Notes: generated by a model from the sequence alone, not told the origin. A stretch of 64,000 nt of DNA from Dysgonamonadaceae bacterium (GCA_031254645.1 JAIRUA010000031.1:1-64000); one strand, 5' to 3'. Shown: positions 1 to 10,288, counted from the stretch's first letter. Made by a program: numbers and translations.

Positions 1-1
1 A

Positions 2-172
2 CGCATAAAACGCAATATCGGCTTGGAAATTGACGAAGTTATCGCTTGGTGTAAACAATCCGACCTTGATAACATCGAACAAAAAGGCAAAAATTGGTAT
101 GTGTATGCTGATGATTTCATATTGACAATCAATGCGAAAAGCCATACGATAATTACGGCACATAAGGTCTGA
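2..172 (+). CDS. DUF3781-like protein, C-terminal part
   Basis: This is the last 56 codons of a gene whose start lies outside the window. The visible part begins [13 protein letters not shown] and ends in [15 protein letters not shown]. The pattern of an RIKRN start, a WCK motif and an ITAHKV end resembles the small DUF3781 family as I remember it. No function is established for that family. The stop codon falls inside the left arm of an inverted repeat at 167-256, which probably serves as its terminator. The gene is unrelated to the leucine operon that follows. Confidence 0.55.
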   Translation, partial: RIKRNIGLEIDEVIAWCKQSDLDNIEQKGKNWYVYADDFILTINAKSHTIITAHKV

Positions 173-256
173 ATTGTGATTTTAGTGTGATTTTTTTGAT
201 TAATATGATTCTAAATCAGAAAAATCATACAAATCAAAAAAAATCACAATTCAGAC
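167..256. repeat. Inverted repeat before leuC (terminator or leader hairpin)
   Basis: A perfect 17-base arm (167-183) pairs with 240-256. The AT-rich interior is itself partly self-complementary (gtgatttttttgatt against aatcaaaaaaaatcac). The left arm overlaps the stop codon of the upstream gene and the right arm ends 32 bases before leuC. It could end the upstream transcript, or form a leader hairpin for the leucine operon. I see no short leader peptide rich in leucine codons. Confidence 0.6.
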
Positions 257-288
257 AACAAATAATAAAAACGAAAACAAAAAATAAT

Positions 289-1686
289 ATGTCAAAAACT
301 CTATTCGATAAAATTTGGGACGCACACATAGTTACCGAAGTGCAAGACGGTCCCACACAACTGTACATCGACCGTATGTACTGCCACGAAGTAACAAGTC
401 CGCAAGCGTTTGAAGGATTGAGAACGAGAGGATTAAAAGTATTTCGCCCCGCGCAAATCACCGCGATACCCGATCATAACATTCCGACTGTCAATCAAGA
501 ATTGCCAATTGCCGACCCTGTGTCCAAAAACCAAGTAGATACATTGGACAGAAATGCCAAAGAATTTGGTGTAAATTATTACCCAATAGGACACCCAAAA
601 AACGGCGTTATCCACATCGTTGGTCCCGAAAACGGACTTTCATTGCCCGGAATGACAATCGTTTGTGGCGATTCGCACACTTCCACGCACGGCGCAATGG
701 GTGCAATCGCTTTTGGTATAGGTACTTCCGAAGTAGAAATGGTGTTGGCTACACAATGCGTTTTTCAATCGCGCCCCAAAACGATGCGAATCAATTTCGA
801 AGGAAAACTCGGAAAAGGCATAACGGCAAAAGATGTTGCGTTGTATATGATTGCCCAACTCACAACAGGCGGAGCTACAGGTTATTTCGTAGAATACGCC
901 GGCGAAGTTGTACGCAATATGACAATGGAAGATCGCTTAACTCTTTGCAATCTTTCTATCGAAATGGGCGCACGCGGCGGAATGATTGCGTCCGACGAAA
1001 AAACTTTCGAATATATCAAAGGTCGCGAATATACTCCAAAAGGCGAAGAATGGGACAAAAAACTTTCCTATTGGCAAACGCTCAAAACCGATGACGATGC
1101 CGTTTTCGACAAAGAACTTACTTTTCACGCCGAAAACATTGAGCCAATGGTAACTTACGGCACAAATCCGGGTATGGGAATGGGTATTGGTGATGCAATT
1201 CCAACGCTTGATATGATTGACGAGGCGGGTCGTATTTCTTTCCAAAAATCATTGGAATATATGGGCTTCACGGCAGGCGAAAAGATTGTCGGCAAGCCGA
1301 TTGACTATGTTTTTATCGGCAGTTGTACCAACGGAAGAATTGAAGATTTTCGTCAATTTGCCAATTTTGTAAAAGGCAAACGCAAAGCCGAAAACGTTGT
1401 TGTGTGGATTGTTCCCGGTTCGTGGAAAGTGGATAAGCAAATGCGTGAGGAAGGTTTGGATAAAATTCTTGCCGATGCAGGTATGGAAATTCGTCAACCT
1501 GGTTGTTCGGCTTGTTTGGCGATGAATGATGATAAAGTTCCTGCGGGAAAATATGCCGTTTCGACTTCTAATCGCAATTTCGAGGGAAGACAGGGACCTG
1601 GTGCGAGAACTATTTTGGCAAGTCCGTTAATGGCTGCGGCTGCTGCGGTTACGGGAAAACTGACTGACCCACGGGATTTTATGTAA
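289..1686 (+). CDS. leuC: 3-isopropylmalate dehydratase, large subunit
   Basis: LeuC pairs with LeuD to isomerise 2-isopropylmalate to 3-isopropylmalate in leucine synthesis, in the cytoplasm. The 465-residue protein has the aconitase-type [4Fe-4S] ligands: one Cys in FIGSCTNGR near residue 345 and two in [10 protein letters not shown] near residues 405 and 408. It also has the [10 protein letters not shown] substrate motif. I chose the ATG at 289 ([13 protein letters not shown]) because the in-frame extension to 187 encodes only low-complexity residues and overlaps the inverted repeat. The partner leuD begins about 500 bases downstream, after an intervening acetyltransferase gene, which is unusual because leuC and leuD are normally adjacent. 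Confidence 0.97.
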   Translation: MSKTLFDKIWDAHIVTEVQDGPTQLYIDRMYCHEVTSPQAFEGLRTRGLKVFRPAQITAIPDHNIPTVNQELPIADPVSKNQVDTLDRNAKEFGVNYYPIGHPKNGVIHIVGPENGLSLPGMTIVCGDSHTSTHGAMGAIAFGIGTSEVEMVLATQCVFQSRPKTMRINFEGKLGKGITAKDVALYMIAQLTTGGATGYFVEYAGEVVRNMTMEDRLTLCNLSIEMGARGGMIASDEKTFEYIKGREYTPKGEEWDKKLSYWQTLKTDDDAVFDKELTFHAENIEPMVTYGTNPGMGMGIGDAIPTLDMIDEAGRISFQKSLEYMGFTAGEKIVGKPIDYVFIGSCTNGRIEDFRQFANFVKGKRKAENVVVWIVPGSWKVDKQMREEGLDKILADAGMEIRQPGCSACLAMNDDKVPAGKYAVSTSNRNFEGRQGPGARTILASPLMAAAAAVTGKLTDPRDFM

Positions 1687-1701
1687 TGAAAAATTATTGA
1701 T

Positions 1702-2178
1702 ATGTTAAATGAAGTAATTATCAACAGAGCAAAATTTGAAGATTTAACTAATATCTTAAAACTTCAAAAAATAGCATTTTTATCCGAAGCCGAGTTATAT
1801 GATAATTATGATATTGAGCCCTTGAATCAAAGCATTGAATTAATCCAAAACGATTTTAATGACTATTTATTTCTGAAAACCGAATATCATAATGAAATTA
1901 TTGGTTCTGTAAAAATTAAAAATTGTGATGATTATTGTTATTTGGGGAAATTAATTGTATCGCCAAAATTCCAAAATAAAGGTATCGGGCGTAAGTTGAT
2001 GAATGAGGCAGAAAAAATATTTCCTAATGTAAAAAAATACGAACTTTTTACAGGAGAAAAAAGCATTAAAAACATAAAGCTTTATGAATCAATTGGGTAT
2101 AAAATAATCGAAACTTTTCCTGATGATAAAATTCTGAATTTAATTATCGTAAAAATGACAAAAGAGATAAATAATTGA
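1702..2178 (+). CDS. GNAT-family N-acetyltransferase
   Basis: A 158-residue single-domain GNAT protein. The acetyl-CoA binding loop is visible as [12 protein letters not shown] after the strand LGKLIVSP, and YESIGYKI near the C-terminus is the usual last motif. The substrate cannot be read from the sequence. It sits 15 bases after leuC and 13 bases before leuD, so it is probably co-transcribed with them. Its codon use is more AT-rich than either neighbour, which suggests later insertion into the operon. A role in leucine synthesis is not implied. Confidence 0.85.
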   Translation: MLNEVIINRAKFEDLTNILKLQKIAFLSEAELYDNYDIEPLNQSIELIQNDFNDYLFLKTEYHNEIIGSVKIKNCDDYCYLGKLIVSPKFQNKGIGRKLMNEAEKIFPNVKKYELFTGEKSIKNIKLYESIGYKIIETFPDDKILNLIIVKMTKEINN

Positions 2179-2191
2179 AAATAAAATAATA

Positions 2192-2782
2192 ATGTATAAA
2201 TTCACAACAATAACAAATATAATCGTGCCATTACCGATTGAAAATGTCGATACTGACCAAATTATCCCCGCACGCTTTCTAAAAGCGACCGACAAAAACG
2301 GTTTCGGCGATAATCTTTTTGCCGATTGGCGATACAACAAAGACGGAAGTTCGAAAGCAGATTTTGTGCTGAACAACCCGAAATACAAAGGCGCACAAAT
2401 TCTCGTGGCAGGAAAAAATTTCGGTAGCGGTTCGAGTCGTGAACACGCCGCTTGGGCGATTGCAGGTTACGGATTCAAAGTCGTGGTATCGAGTTTCTTT
2501 GCCGATATTTTTAGAAACAATGCAATGAATAATTTCGTGTTACCCGTAGTAGTAAGCGAGGCGTTTTTGGCAGATATTTTCGATAGCGTAAATTCAGATT
2601 CAAAAATGACTTTAACAGTCGATTTGGAAAATCAAAAAATCACAAACAACGCCACAGGAAAATCAGAAAATTTTGCAATCAATTCTTACAAAAAAGAATG
2701 TTTCTTACAAGGTTTTGACGATATTGATTATCTGTTGAGCAAAAAAGACATCATAGAAAAATTTGAAAAACAGCGATTATGA
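2192..2782 (+). CDS. leuD: 3-isopropylmalate dehydratase, small subunit
   Basis: LeuD is the swivel-domain partner of LeuC. The 196-residue length is normal for the family. The signature motifs are [14 protein letters not shown] near the start and [16 protein letters not shown], the substrate-binding loop, near residues 70-85. Its last four bases overlap the start of the next gene (ATGA), a sign of translational coupling in one operon with the synthase and leuB. Confidence 0.96.
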   Translation: MYKFTTITNIIVPLPIENVDTDQIIPARFLKATDKNGFGDNLFADWRYNKDGSSKADFVLNNPKYKGAQILVAGKNFGSGSSREHAAWAIAGYGFKVVVSSFFADIFRNNAMNNFVLPVVVSEAFLADIFDSVNSDSKMTLTVDLENQKITNNATGKSENFAINSYKKECFLQGFDDIDYLLSKKDIIEKFEKQRL

Positions 2783-4293
2783 TAGAAATAATGGACACCA
2801 CCCTTCGCGACGGCGAACAAACTTCGGGCGTATCGTTTGCCGTGCAGGAAAAATTGGGAATCGCGCGTCTTTTGCTTGAAGATTTGGGCGTGGATAGAAT
2901 CGAAGTAGCTTCAGCACGTGTATCTGACGGCGAACTCACAGCAGTTAAGCGTATTACGGAATGGGCGAAAAAAAATGGACATATCAACAAAATAGAAGTG
3001 TTGGGTTTCGTTGATGGAAACGCTTCGTTGGATTGGATAACCGATGCAGGTTGCAAAGTTGTGAATTTGCTTTGCAAAGGCTCTGAAAATCACTGCACGC
3101 ATCAACTTCGGAAAACATTGCCACAGCATCTTGTCGATATTAAATCGGTGGTAGCGGGAGCAAAAAATCGCGGAATGAACGTTAATGTCTATCTCGAAGA
3201 TTGGTCAAACGGAATGCGCGATTCGCAAGATTACGTTTTTGCAATGATGGACGAACTTCAACATCAGCCAATTGACAGATATATGTTGCCCGATACGTTG
3301 GGAATTTTGAATCCCGAAGAAACAAAAGTATTTTGCACTACAATGGTCAATCGTTATCCCGATTTACATCTCGATTTTCACGCACATAACGATTACGATT
3401 TAGCGGTCGCCAACGTTTTCGAAGCCGTAAAATCGGGTGTAAAAGGTGTACACGTAACCGTAAACGGATTGGGCGAACGTGCAGGAAACGCGCCTGTTAC
3501 GAGCGTTGTGGCGTTGATTCACGACCAACTGAAACTCAAAACTAACGTAAACGAAGAAAAACTTTACAGCGTGAGTAAAGTGGTAGAAAGTTATTCTGGT
3601 GTGCGTATTCCGAACAACAAACCCGTTATCGGCGATAATGTATTTACGCAAGTAGCGGGCGTTCACGCCGATGGTGATAAGAAAAAAAATCTCTATTTCA
3701 ACGATTTACTTCCCGAACGTTTTGGTCGCTGTCGTGAATATGCACTCGGAAAAAATTCGGGCAAAGCCAACATTTTGAAAAATTTGGAAGCATTGGGTAT
3801 CGAAATGGACGATGAATCGGTTAAAAAAATTACTGAACATATCATCGAATTGGGCGATAAAAAAGAGGTAGTTACACAAGAAGAACTTCCTTACATTGTT
3901 TCGGATATTCTAAAAAACGGCATCGAAAATCAAGATATTCAGATGCTTAATTATTCGCTGACACTTGCCGATGGAATGAGACCAACAGCAAATGTGAAAG
4001 TGTCTATCAAAGGCGAAGTGTATCATCAATCGGCTGACGGCGAGGGGCAATACCACGCCTTCTCAAAAGCGATGTACAAAATTTACAAAAATCTCAACAA
4101 ACCAACACCCGAATTACTTGATTATGTAGTCGTTATTCCACCCGGCGGACAAACAAACGCTTACGTACAAACCATTATCACGTGGAAATTCGCAGGCAAA
4201 GTTTTCAAAACACGTGGCTTGGACATCGACCAAACAGCCGCCGCCATTAAAGCTACGATGAAGATGTTGAATATGATTGAAAATAATAATTGA
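2779..4293 (+). CDS. 2-isopropylmalate / citramalate synthase family
   Basis: A 504-residue Claisen-condensation enzyme of the LeuA/CimA family. The HMGL-like TIM barrel starts at once with [16 protein letters not shown]. The metal-binding HxH is in [12 protein letters not shown] and the [11 protein letters not shown] motif follows. Residues from about 375 form a LeuA-type dimerisation/allosteric domain ([13 protein letters not shown]). It uses acetyl-CoA and either 2-oxoisovalerate (leucine) or pyruvate (citramalate route to isoleucine). Bacteroidales often have two such paralogues near leuBCD, so I do not give a gene name. The start overlaps leuD by four bases. Confidence 0.85.
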   Translation: MIEIMDTTLRDGEQTSGVSFAVQEKLGIARLLLEDLGVDRIEVASARVSDGELTAVKRITEWAKKNGHINKIEVLGFVDGNASLDWITDAGCKVVNLLCKGSENHCTHQLRKTLPQHLVDIKSVVAGAKNRGMNVNVYLEDWSNGMRDSQDYVFAMMDELQHQPIDRYMLPDTLGILNPEETKVFCTTMVNRYPDLHLDFHAHNDYDLAVANVFEAVKSGVKGVHVTVNGLGERAGNAPVTSVVALIHDQLKLKTNVNEEKLYSVSKVVESYSGVRIPNNKPVIGDNVFTQVAGVHADGDKKKNLYFNDLLPERFGRCREYALGKNSGKANILKNLEALGIEMDDESVKKITEHIIELGDKKEVVTQEELPYIVSDILKNGIENQDIQMLNYSLTLADGMRPTANVKVSIKGEVYHQSADGEGQYHAFSKAMYKIYKNLNKPTPELLDYVVVIPPGGQTNAYVQTIITWKFAGKVFKTRGLDIDQTAAAIKATMKMLNMIENNN

Positions 4294-4297
4294 TAAT

Positions 4298-5380
4298 ATG
4301 AACAAGATAAAAAATGGACTTATTGCCGTATTGCCCGGCGATGGCATCGGTCCCGAAATAATGACTCCTGCACTCAACGTTGTAAAAGCGGTGGCTGCAA
4401 AATTCGGACACGAATTTACTTATAAAGAAGCAATTACAGGCGCGTGCGCCATTGATGCGGTAGGCGACCCCTATCCACCCGAAACGCACGAATTGTGTAT
4501 GCAAGCCGATGCGGTGCTGTTCGGTGCCATCGGACATCCGAAATTCGACAACGACCCCAACGCCAAAGTGCGCCCCGAACAAGGATTGTTGCGTATGCGC
4601 AAACAGTTGGGATTGTACGGAAATATTCGTCCTGTGATGACATTTCCATCGTTAATTCATAAATCGCCGCTTCGTGTCGAACTGATTGAAGGTGTTGATT
4701 TTATGTGCATTCGTGAACTGACGGGCGGAATGTATTTCGGTCGTCCGCAAGGGCGTAGCGAAGACGGGAACACGGCGTACGACACGTGCGTTTACACACG
4801 CGAAGAAGTGGAGCGTATTTTGCATTTGGCGTATAAATTTGCCGGACAACGTCGAAAAAAAGTAACCATTGTCGATAAAGCAAACGTAATCGCTACCTCT
4901 CGTTTGTGGCGACAAATCGGTCAAGAAATCGCACCGCAATACCCTGATATTGAGACCGAATTTTTGTTTGTCGATAACGCTGCGATGCGCATTATTCAGT
5001 GGCCCAAAGATTTTGACGTGTTGGTTACCGAAAATCTTTTCGGCGACATTCTCACAGACGAAGCATCGGTTATTACAGGTTCGCTCGGACTTCTTCCGTC
5101 GGCTTCAATTGGCTTGCATACCTCTCTGTTTGAGCCAATTCACGGTTCGTATCCGCAAGCGGCAGGGAAAGATATTGCTAATCCTATCGCAATGATTTTA
5201 TCCTCTGCACTAATGTTCGAATACGGATTTAATCTTCCCGAAGAAGCGGAATTGATTCGCAAAGCCGTAACTGCCTCAATGGAAGCGGGTATCGTTACCG
5301 AAGATATTGCCGAAGACGGAAAAGCATACAAAACAAGCGAAGTAGGGAAATGGATAACTCAATGGATAATTGACAATTGA
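4298..5380 (+). CDS. leuB: 3-isopropylmalate dehydrogenase
   Basis: LeuB oxidises and decarboxylates 3-isopropylmalate with NAD+. The 360-residue protein starts [20 protein letters not shown], which contains the family's N-terminal motif. Later motifs are the substrate arginines in [15 protein letters not shown], the catalytic Tyr/Lys region [10 protein letters not shown] and VDKANV, and the NAD site [16 protein letters not shown] prefer the ATG at 4298, just after the preceding stop, over an in-frame ATG at 4277 that would overlap the upstream gene. A large hairpin follows the stop and probably ends the leu transcript. Confidence 0.95.
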   Translation: MNKIKNGLIAVLPGDGIGPEIMTPALNVVKAVAAKFGHEFTYKEAITGACAIDAVGDPYPPETHELCMQADAVLFGAIGHPKFDNDPNAKVRPEQGLLRMRKQLGLYGNIRPVMTFPSLIHKSPLRVELIEGVDFMCIRELTGGMYFGRPQGRSEDGNTAYDTCVYTREEVERILHLAYKFAGQRRKKVTIVDKANVIATSRLWRQIGQEIAPQYPDIETEFLFVDNAAMRIIQWPKDFDVLVTENLFGDILTDEASVITGSLGLLPSASIGLHTSLFEPIHGSYPQAAGKDIANPIAMILSSALMFEYGFNLPEEAELIRKAVTASMEAGIVTEDIAEDGKAYKTSEVGKWITQWIIDN

Positions 5381-5384
5381 TAAT

Positions 5385-5511
5385 TTCTTGAACACAAATG
5401 ACGCAAAAAGCGCAAATTTACGCAAAATATATAATTTGCGATATATGCTGATTTCTTATAAAATAAGATTTGCGTAAATTTGCGCTTTTTGCGTCATTTG
5501 CGTTCAAAGAA
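5385..5511. repeat. Large inverted repeat between leuB and ilvD
   Basis: Left arm 5385-5426 and right arm 5469-5511 pair almost completely over about 42 bases around an AT-rich loop. The arms are made of short words such as gcaaaaagcgc and gcaaatttacgc. It probably acts as a terminator after leuB. It belongs to the low-complexity intergenic hairpins seen throughout the window. Confidence 0.75.
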
Positions 5512-5543
5512 GTTGTTGAAACAACCCCAAAAAACAACAAACA

Positions 5544-7343
5544 ATGCAACTAAGAAGTTCACAATCAACACAAGGTCGCCGAATGGCAGGCGCACGCGCC
5601 CTTTGGCGTGCTAACGGAATGAAAGAAGAACAAATCGGAAAACCGATTATTGCCGTTGTCAATTCGTTTACGCAATTCGTGCCCGGACACGTTCATTTAC
5701 ACGAAATCGGACAAATGGTAAAGGCGGAAATCGAAAAATTTGGCTGTTTCGCTGCCGAATTTAACACAATCGCAATCGACGACGGAATCGCAATGGGGCA
5801 CGACGGAATGTTGTATTCCCTGCCCTCGCGCGACCTCATCGCCGATAGTGTCGAATATATGGTAAACGCCCACAAAGCCGATGCAATGGTCTGTATATCA
5901 AATTGCGACAAAATTACGCCCGGAATGTTGATGGCAGCAATGCGCTTGAATATTCCGACAGTTTTTGTTTCGGGAGGTCCAATGGAAGCGGGAAAAATGG
6001 ACGGAAAACAAATCGATTTGATTGATGCAATGATAAAAGGCGCAGACGAAAGTGTTTCAGACGATGAAGTGGCGAAAATCGAACGAGCGGCTTGTCCCAC
6101 TTGTGGAAGTTGTTCGGGAATGTTTACCGCCAATTCGATGAACTGCCTCAACGAAGCCATCGGTTTGGCATTGCCGGGCAACGGAACAATTGTTGCCACG
6201 CATGTCAATCGTAAAAAATTGTTCGTTGATGCCGCGAAATTGATTGTCGAAAACACGTATAAATATTATGAGCAAAACGATGAAAGCGTTCTTCCGCGCG
6301 GAATTGCCACACGTCAAGCGTTTTTGAACGCAATGACGTTGGATATTGCAATGGGCGGCTCAACGAATACGATTTTGCACCTTTTGGCGATTGCCCACGA
6401 GGGTGAAGTGGATTTTTCGATGGACGATATTGACGCTTTGTCGCGAAAAACGCCTTGTCTTTGTAAAGTTGCACCGAATACGCAAAAATATCATATTCAA
6501 GATGTTAATCGCGCAGGCGGCGTTTTGGGAATTTTGAATGAATTAGCGAAAGGTGGATTGATTGATACGAATGTTTTTCGTGTTGATGGAACTTTGGCTT
6601 CCACCATTCAAAATTCAAAATTCAAAATTCAAAATTCAAAACCCGAAGCACCTGCGAATAGATTTAGTCTTGTAATGGGGTCGCAGGAAGAATATTTTGA
6701 TACTTGGGATTTGGATAGAGAAAACGGCTGTATTCGTTCAGTCGAGCACGCTTACACGAAAGACGGTGGTTTGGCGATTCTCAAAGGAAATATTGCCCAA
6801 AACGGTTGTGTGATAAAAACCGCAGGCGTTGATGAAAGTATTTGGCATTTTCGAGGAAAGGCAAAAGTTTTCACTTCGCAAGATGCTGCCTGCGAGGGAA
6901 TTTTGAGTGGCGATGTGCAAAGCGGCGATGTGGTTGTAATCACGCACGAAGGTCCAAAAGGCGGACCCGGAATGCAAGAAATGCTTTACCCTACTTCGTA
7001 CATTAAGGCAAAACATTTAGGCAAAGAATGTGCGCTGATTACAGACGGTCGTTTTTCGGGTGGGACTTCGGGATTGTCTATCGGACACATTTCGCCCGAA
7101 GCCGCGTCAGGTGGAAATATCGGTTTGGTGCAAGACGGCGATATGATTGAAATTGACATTCCGAATCGGAAAATTGAGTTACAAGTTACGAGTTACGAGT
7201 TACAAAAACGCCGAGAAACCGAAGAAGCTCGCGAAAAAGATGCTTGGACTCCGAAAGATAGAAATCGTGTTGTTTCCAAATCTTTACAGGCTTATTCTAA
7301 GTTGGTAAGTTCGGCGGATACGGGGGCGGTGAGAGTTGTTTGA
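5544..7343 (+). CDS. ilvD: Dihydroxy-acid dehydratase
   Basis: IlvD dehydrates dihydroxyisovalerate and dihydroxymethylvalerate to the 2-keto acids of valine, leucine and isoleucine. The 599-residue protein has the Fe-S cluster cysteines: C121 in [10 protein letters not shown] and the [11 protein letters not shown] cluster near residues 184-190. The C-terminal [17 protein letters not shown] motif is intact. Two stretches do not belong to the family: residues 355-366 (two NSK repeats) and about 545-554 ([10 protein letters not shown]). Both are encoded by tandem 7-base repeats. Both lie in regions that are loops or linkers in the family, so the enzyme is probably active. It is followed by accessory genes rather than directly by ilvB. 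Confidence 0.95.
   Translation: MQLRSSQSTQGRRMAGARALWRANGMKEEQIGKPIIAVVNSFTQFVPGHVHLHEIGQMVKAEIEKFGCFAAEFNTIAIDDGIAMGHDGMLYSLPSRDLIADSVEYMVNAHKADAMVCISNCDKITPGMLMAAMRLNIPTVFVSGGPMEAGKMDGKQIDLIDAMIKGADESVSDDEVAKIERAACPTCGSCSGMFTANSMNCLNEAIGLALPGNGTIVATHVNRKKLFVDAAKLIVENTYKYYEQNDESVLPRGIATRQAFLNAMTLDIAMGGSTNTILHLLAIAHEGEVDFSMDDIDALSRKTPCLCKVAPNTQKYHIQDVNRAGGVLGILNELAKGGLIDTNVFRVDGTLASTIQNSKFKIQNSKPEAPANRFSLVMGSQEEYFDTWDLDRENGCIRSVEHAYTKDGGLAILKGNIAQNGCVIKTAGVDESIWHFRGKAKVFTSQDAACEGILSGDVQSGDVVVITHEGPKGGPGMQEMLYPTSYIKAKHLGKECALITDGRFSGGTSGLSIGHISPEAASGGNIGLVQDGDMIEIDIPNRKIELQVTSYELQKRRETEEAREKDAWTPKDRNRVVSKSLQAYSKLVSSADTGAVRVV
6606..6640 (+). repeat. Five tandem heptamers (attcaaa) inside ilvD
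   Basis: Five exact copies of attcaaa lie within the ilvD coding sequence and encode the repeated residues [12 protein letters not shown]. Gain or loss of one unit would shift the reading frame, because seven is not a multiple of three. Similar heptamers occur in several intergenic hairpins of this window. Confidence 0.9.
7177..7204 (+). repeat. Four tandem heptamers (agttacR) inside ilvD
   Basis: The units agttaca, agttacg, agttacg and agttaca follow one another without a gap and encode LQVTSYELQ. The same word family (acttgta / agttaca) occurs in the spacer after 41,400 and in the hairpin at about 58,770-58,925. Confidence 0.9.
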
Positions 7344-7449
7344 GTATGAGTTTGGTAAAATATGTGTATATTTGTGGATTGGGCAACACTCATAGACAGC
7401 ATAGTGCAACTAATATGATTTTGCAGAAAAGTAAAACAAAATAACAACA

Positions 7450-8412
7450 ATGAGTAAGTATCAAGAAAAAGAAAGAAAAAAGGCTATAGAGCTAATAAAA
7501 AATAGCGAGTTGTTTAAAGGCTGTAAAGCAGGCGGAAGATTTATGGGAAAAGAACGAGATTTTGTTTTATTAGATAGAAATCAGAACATCTTTAAACCTG
7601 TAAAAGAGGAAGTTAAATCCTATTTCAAAGAAAATAGTATTTCGTGGTGGGGTGGAAAGCTGCCAACAGGACATACTTTATCTTCTCAAATGGCGTGTTT
7701 AAATCATTTGTTCCCAATCAGAAACGACAGAGACGAAGTTTTGAAAATCGCACAAATAATTTGCGAAGATATTATTGATGTTTTGGAAATTAAAACGGAT
7801 AAGTCCCTGCCAGCCTATATTGCATTTGAGGCTGTGAGCGATAACGACTATCTAAACGAATGCGAAAAGGGACAAAAACCAACTCGTGGCAGTCATTGTA
7901 CTTCCATTGATGCGTTGATTTATGCAAAACATAAAAACGGCAAAAATTATATTCTGCCGATAGAATGGAAATATACAGAACATTACGGAAACGAAAATAA
8001 AGCAGACGGCGAAAAAGGCGATATAAGGAAAGGCAGATATACGGATTTAATTAACCATTCGGCACAACTTAAATCTGGAAATCATAGTTGTTATTATTTT
8101 GAGCCGTTTTACCAATTAATGCGTCAAACTTTGTGGGCAGAACAAATGATTGCTCATAAAAATTGTGAGAAAATTTCGGCAGAGGATTTTATTCACGCTC
8201 ATATTATACCAAGTGAAAATCAAAATTTATTGAAAATCGAAAGCAGGTATAAATACAAGTGTAGCGAAAAAGATATGAAAACGACTTGGCGAGACAATTT
8301 GCAAAACCAAAACAAATACAAAATCATTTCACCCAAAGATTTATTGGCTAACATTGACCTAAATAAATATGCGGAATTGAAAAAATATTTAGAAAAAAGG
8401 TATTGGTTATAA
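7450..8412 (+). CDS. Putative restriction endonuclease, PGN_0703-like
   Basis: A 320-residue soluble protein. Residues about 157-176 read SIDALIYA, then ILPIEWKYTE: an Asp followed about 17 residues later by E-x-K, which is the PD-(D/E)XK nuclease core. The conserved block ISWWGGKLPTGHTLSSQ and the overall layout resemble the putative restriction endonucleases named after P. gingivalis PGN_0703, recalled from memory. No methyltransferase or specificity subunit is next to it. It lies in an insertion between ilvD and ilvB and has its own promoter-like TATATTTG at 7367-7374. It could serve defence or be a selfish-element remnant. Confidence 0.6.
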   Translation: MSKYQEKERKKAIELIKNSELFKGCKAGGRFMGKERDFVLLDRNQNIFKPVKEEVKSYFKENSISWWGGKLPTGHTLSSQMACLNHLFPIRNDRDEVLKIAQIICEDIIDVLEIKTDKSLPAYIAFEAVSDNDYLNECEKGQKPTRGSHCTSIDALIYAKHKNGKNYILPIEWKYTEHYGNENKADGEKGDIRKGRYTDLINHSAQLKSGNHSCYYFEPFYQLMRQTLWAEQMIAHKNCEKISAEDFIHAHIIPSENQNLLKIESRYKYKCSEKDMKTTWRDNLQNQNKYKIISPKDLLANIDLNKYAELKKYLEKRYWL

Positions 8413-8500
8413 TTTAAAGAATAGAACAAAAAAACGATGACCCAAGAAACAGCAATAAAATTATTTGAAACCGTGACAGATTTTTACGGTTTGGAAAATC

Positions 8501-8602
8501 CAGTTGGTTACAACTTGTAACCAACTGTACGAAATAAGCGTACAGTTGAAATGGTGTCAAACTGACACCGGTTGAAAATTCAAACGGTTACAATTTATAA
8601 CC
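8501..8602. repeat. Cluster of adjoining short hairpins
   Basis: Several hairpins follow one another: 8501-8527 (12-base perfect arms, 3-base loop), 8522-8548 (10-base perfect arms), 8553-8569 (7-base arms, loop aac), 8573-8584 and 8586-8602. The first two share ccaactg, so they cannot form together. A short open frame at 8437-8520 (MTQETAIKLFET start) runs into the first hairpin and stops; it may be the remnant of a gene. The cluster precedes the promoter of the next gene. Confidence 0.7.
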
Positions 8603-8626
8603 ACTTCAAAGTACTACAAATTGTTG

Positions 8627-8634
8627 TATCTTCG
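8627..8634 (+). promoter_or_regulatory. Promoter -7 element before the 8706 gene
   Basis: TATCTTCG matches the Bacteroidetes TAnnTTTG box with one change. No good -33 TTTG is present at the expected distance. It lies about 70 bases before the start of the membrane protein gene. Confidence 0.45.
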
Positions 8635-8705
8635 TAGGGATGAATTGTCCCCATATAGTAGAAATAATGATTGGAAAATAGACTGAACTATAAAAACTTA
8701 GAAAT

Positions 8706-9296
8706 ATGAAACTGAAATTAAGAAACAACAACAAGTTTTTACGGATTTTTTTTACATTCTCTATCTTTTTGATAGGAATTGTAGTCGGTATTGCCATTCG
8801 GCATTATTACAATATACCTTTGTCGCAAGAAATAAATATTGTAGATGTAGCGATGTTGCTAACTACTGTATTTTTAGCCGTTTATGTGCCAAGCGTATTG
8901 GACAGACAAATGCAAGTTATGCGCGATAAAGGCAATGTGATTGAGCAGCGTATCGTAGAATTTCAAGGCTTGATTCGTCGTATCAATCTGATTGTGCAAA
9001 GTGGTGTTGTTAATTACGAAGGGTGTTTGTCGATTAATAATCTGTTAGATATTTGCGACCACCGATTGGAAACCATTGTAACGCTTCTTTCTTATTACGA
9101 CAAAAGCGATTCCTACAAACAAGAAATAAATAAAGTGAAGGCATTTTGTAAAAAACGTCGCGAATTGCTTTTTATGGAACAAGTGCCGCAAGAAGGAAAA
9201 AAGTTTACGAAAGAAGAACGAGACCACGAAGAAGAACTTTATAATCAAATAGACCGTTCTTCGAGTTTGTTGTTGTTCAAAGTAAATGATATTTAA
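8706..9296 (+). CDS. Membrane protein of unknown function
   Basis: A 196-residue protein. Residues about 11-32 (FFTFSIFLIGIVVGIAI) and about 46-66 (VDVAMLLTTVFLAVYVP) form two membrane spans. The remainder is a charged, helical cytoplasmic part with heptad-like spacing and a Lys/Glu-rich region near residues 155-175. I do not recognise a family. It is followed nine bases later by a SanA-like gene and is probably co-transcribed with it. Its place between ilvD and ilvB is most likely incidental. Confidence 0.7.
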   Translation: MKLKLRNNNKFLRIFFTFSIFLIGIVVGIAIRHYYNIPLSQEINIVDVAMLLTTVFLAVYVPSVLDRQMQVMRDKGNVIEQRIVEFQGLIRRINLIVQSGVVNYEGCLSINNLLDICDHRLETIVTLLSYYDKSDSYKQEINKVKAFCKKRRELLFMEQVPQEGKKFTKEERDHEEELYNQIDRSSSLLLFKVNDI

Positions 9297-9304
9297 GTAC
9301 GAAA

Positions 9305-9955
9305 ATGAAAAAATTATTTACTCTCAAAAAAGTAACAATTACGTTTGTCATTTTGGCACTTGTTGTTGTAGGAATGATTGTAATTTGCAATGCAATTATC
9401 AATAAAACAACAGAGAAACAAGTTTATAGCGATGTCAATCTCATTCCGCATAATAAAGTCGGCGTGGTTTTGGGCACATCAAAATATTTGTCATCGGGGC
9501 GATTGAATTTGTATTTCGTCTATCGGATTGATGCGGCGGTTGAGTTGTACAGAGCCGGAAAAGTCGATTTTCTCGTTGTCAGCGGCGACAACAGCCGAAA
9601 AGATTACAACGAGCCGTTGGATATGAAAAATGAACTTGTTCGGCGAGGTATTCCCGAAAATAAAATTTATCTCGATTACGCAGGATTTCGCACGCTCGAC
9701 TCTATCGTTAGAATGAATAAAATTTTCGGACAGCATTCATTTACAATCATTTCGCAGGAATTTCACAACCAACGAGCCATTTATATCGCCAATCGTTTGG
9801 GTTTGAATACGGTGGGATTTAACGCGCAAGATGTTGATGTATATAATGGTTTCAAAACCAAACTCAGAGAAAAATTTGCACGAGTGAAAGTTTTTATCGA
9901 TTTTTTGATTGGTAAAAAGCCGCGTTTTTTAGGGGAACAAATTGAAATAAAATGA
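9305..9955 (+). CDS. sanA: SanA/YdcF (DUF218) family membrane protein
   Basis: A 216-residue protein with one N-terminal membrane anchor (residues 11-31) and an ElyC/SanA/YdcF domain outside the membrane. The first motif is VGVVLGTSKY, then VVSGDN, NEPLDMKNELVRRGIP and the aspartate in YLDYAGFRTLDS. SanA-type proteins affect envelope permeability and vancomycin sensitivity in enterobacteria; the biochemical activity is not settled. Its stop overlaps the start of the next gene by four bases. Confidence 0.85.
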   Translation: MKKLFTLKKVTITFVILALVVVGMIVICNAIINKTTEKQVYSDVNLIPHNKVGVVLGTSKYLSSGRLNLYFVYRIDAAVELYRAGKVDFLVVSGDNSRKDYNEPLDMKNELVRRGIPENKIYLDYAGFRTLDSIVRMNKIFGQHSFTIISQEFHNQRAIYIANRLGLNTVGFNAQDVDVYNGFKTKLREKFARVKVFIDFLIGKKPRFLGEQIEIK

Positions 9956-10260
9956 ATATGAGAAAAAATATCATTTTCGGAATAATTATTATACTAATAA
10001 ATTTTTTCCACTTTTATTTCTACGCAAATTTTTTCTACCAACACCATTTCAGTGGACGTATGATACACTATTATCTTCCTGATTGGGTCGTGGTACTAAA
10101 TATAATTATCGGTCTTATCGGCATTATACTTGGAAGTTATTTAATAGCAAACAAAATAAAACTAAGATTAGTATTAGTCATTGAATTTATACTTTTAGGG
10201 ATTGCCCTTTGGAGTTTAGATGTAATTGGCAATATTGATTTTTCTCGAATATTCCCCTAA
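9952..10260 (+). CDS. Small membrane protein
   Basis: A 102-residue protein with three hydrophobic segments: residues about 6-26, 46-66 and 73-92. No catalytic motif or family is recognised. The four-base overlap with the SanA-like gene (ATGA) shows translational coupling, so the two may act together in the envelope. It ends 28 bases before ilvB, so the three inserted membrane-protein genes may be read into ilvB. Confidence 0.7.
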   Translation: MNMRKNIIFGIIIILINFFHFYFYANFFYQHHFSGRMIHYYLPDWVVVLNIIIGLIGIILGSYLIANKIKLRLVLVIEFILLGIALWSLDVIGNIDFSRIFP

Positions 10261-10288
10261 TAGCTAAACAAATAAACATTATAAATAT

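Noticed and set aside
187..288. N-terminal extension of leuC
   Set aside because: The 34 extra codons are Asn/Lys-rich, fall in the inverted repeat and have no counterpart in LeuC proteins; the ATG at 289 is the natural start.
663..1094. Arg-rich open frame inside leuC
   Set aside because: It lies wholly in another frame of a well-supported gene and shows the Arg-rich composition of a shadow frame.
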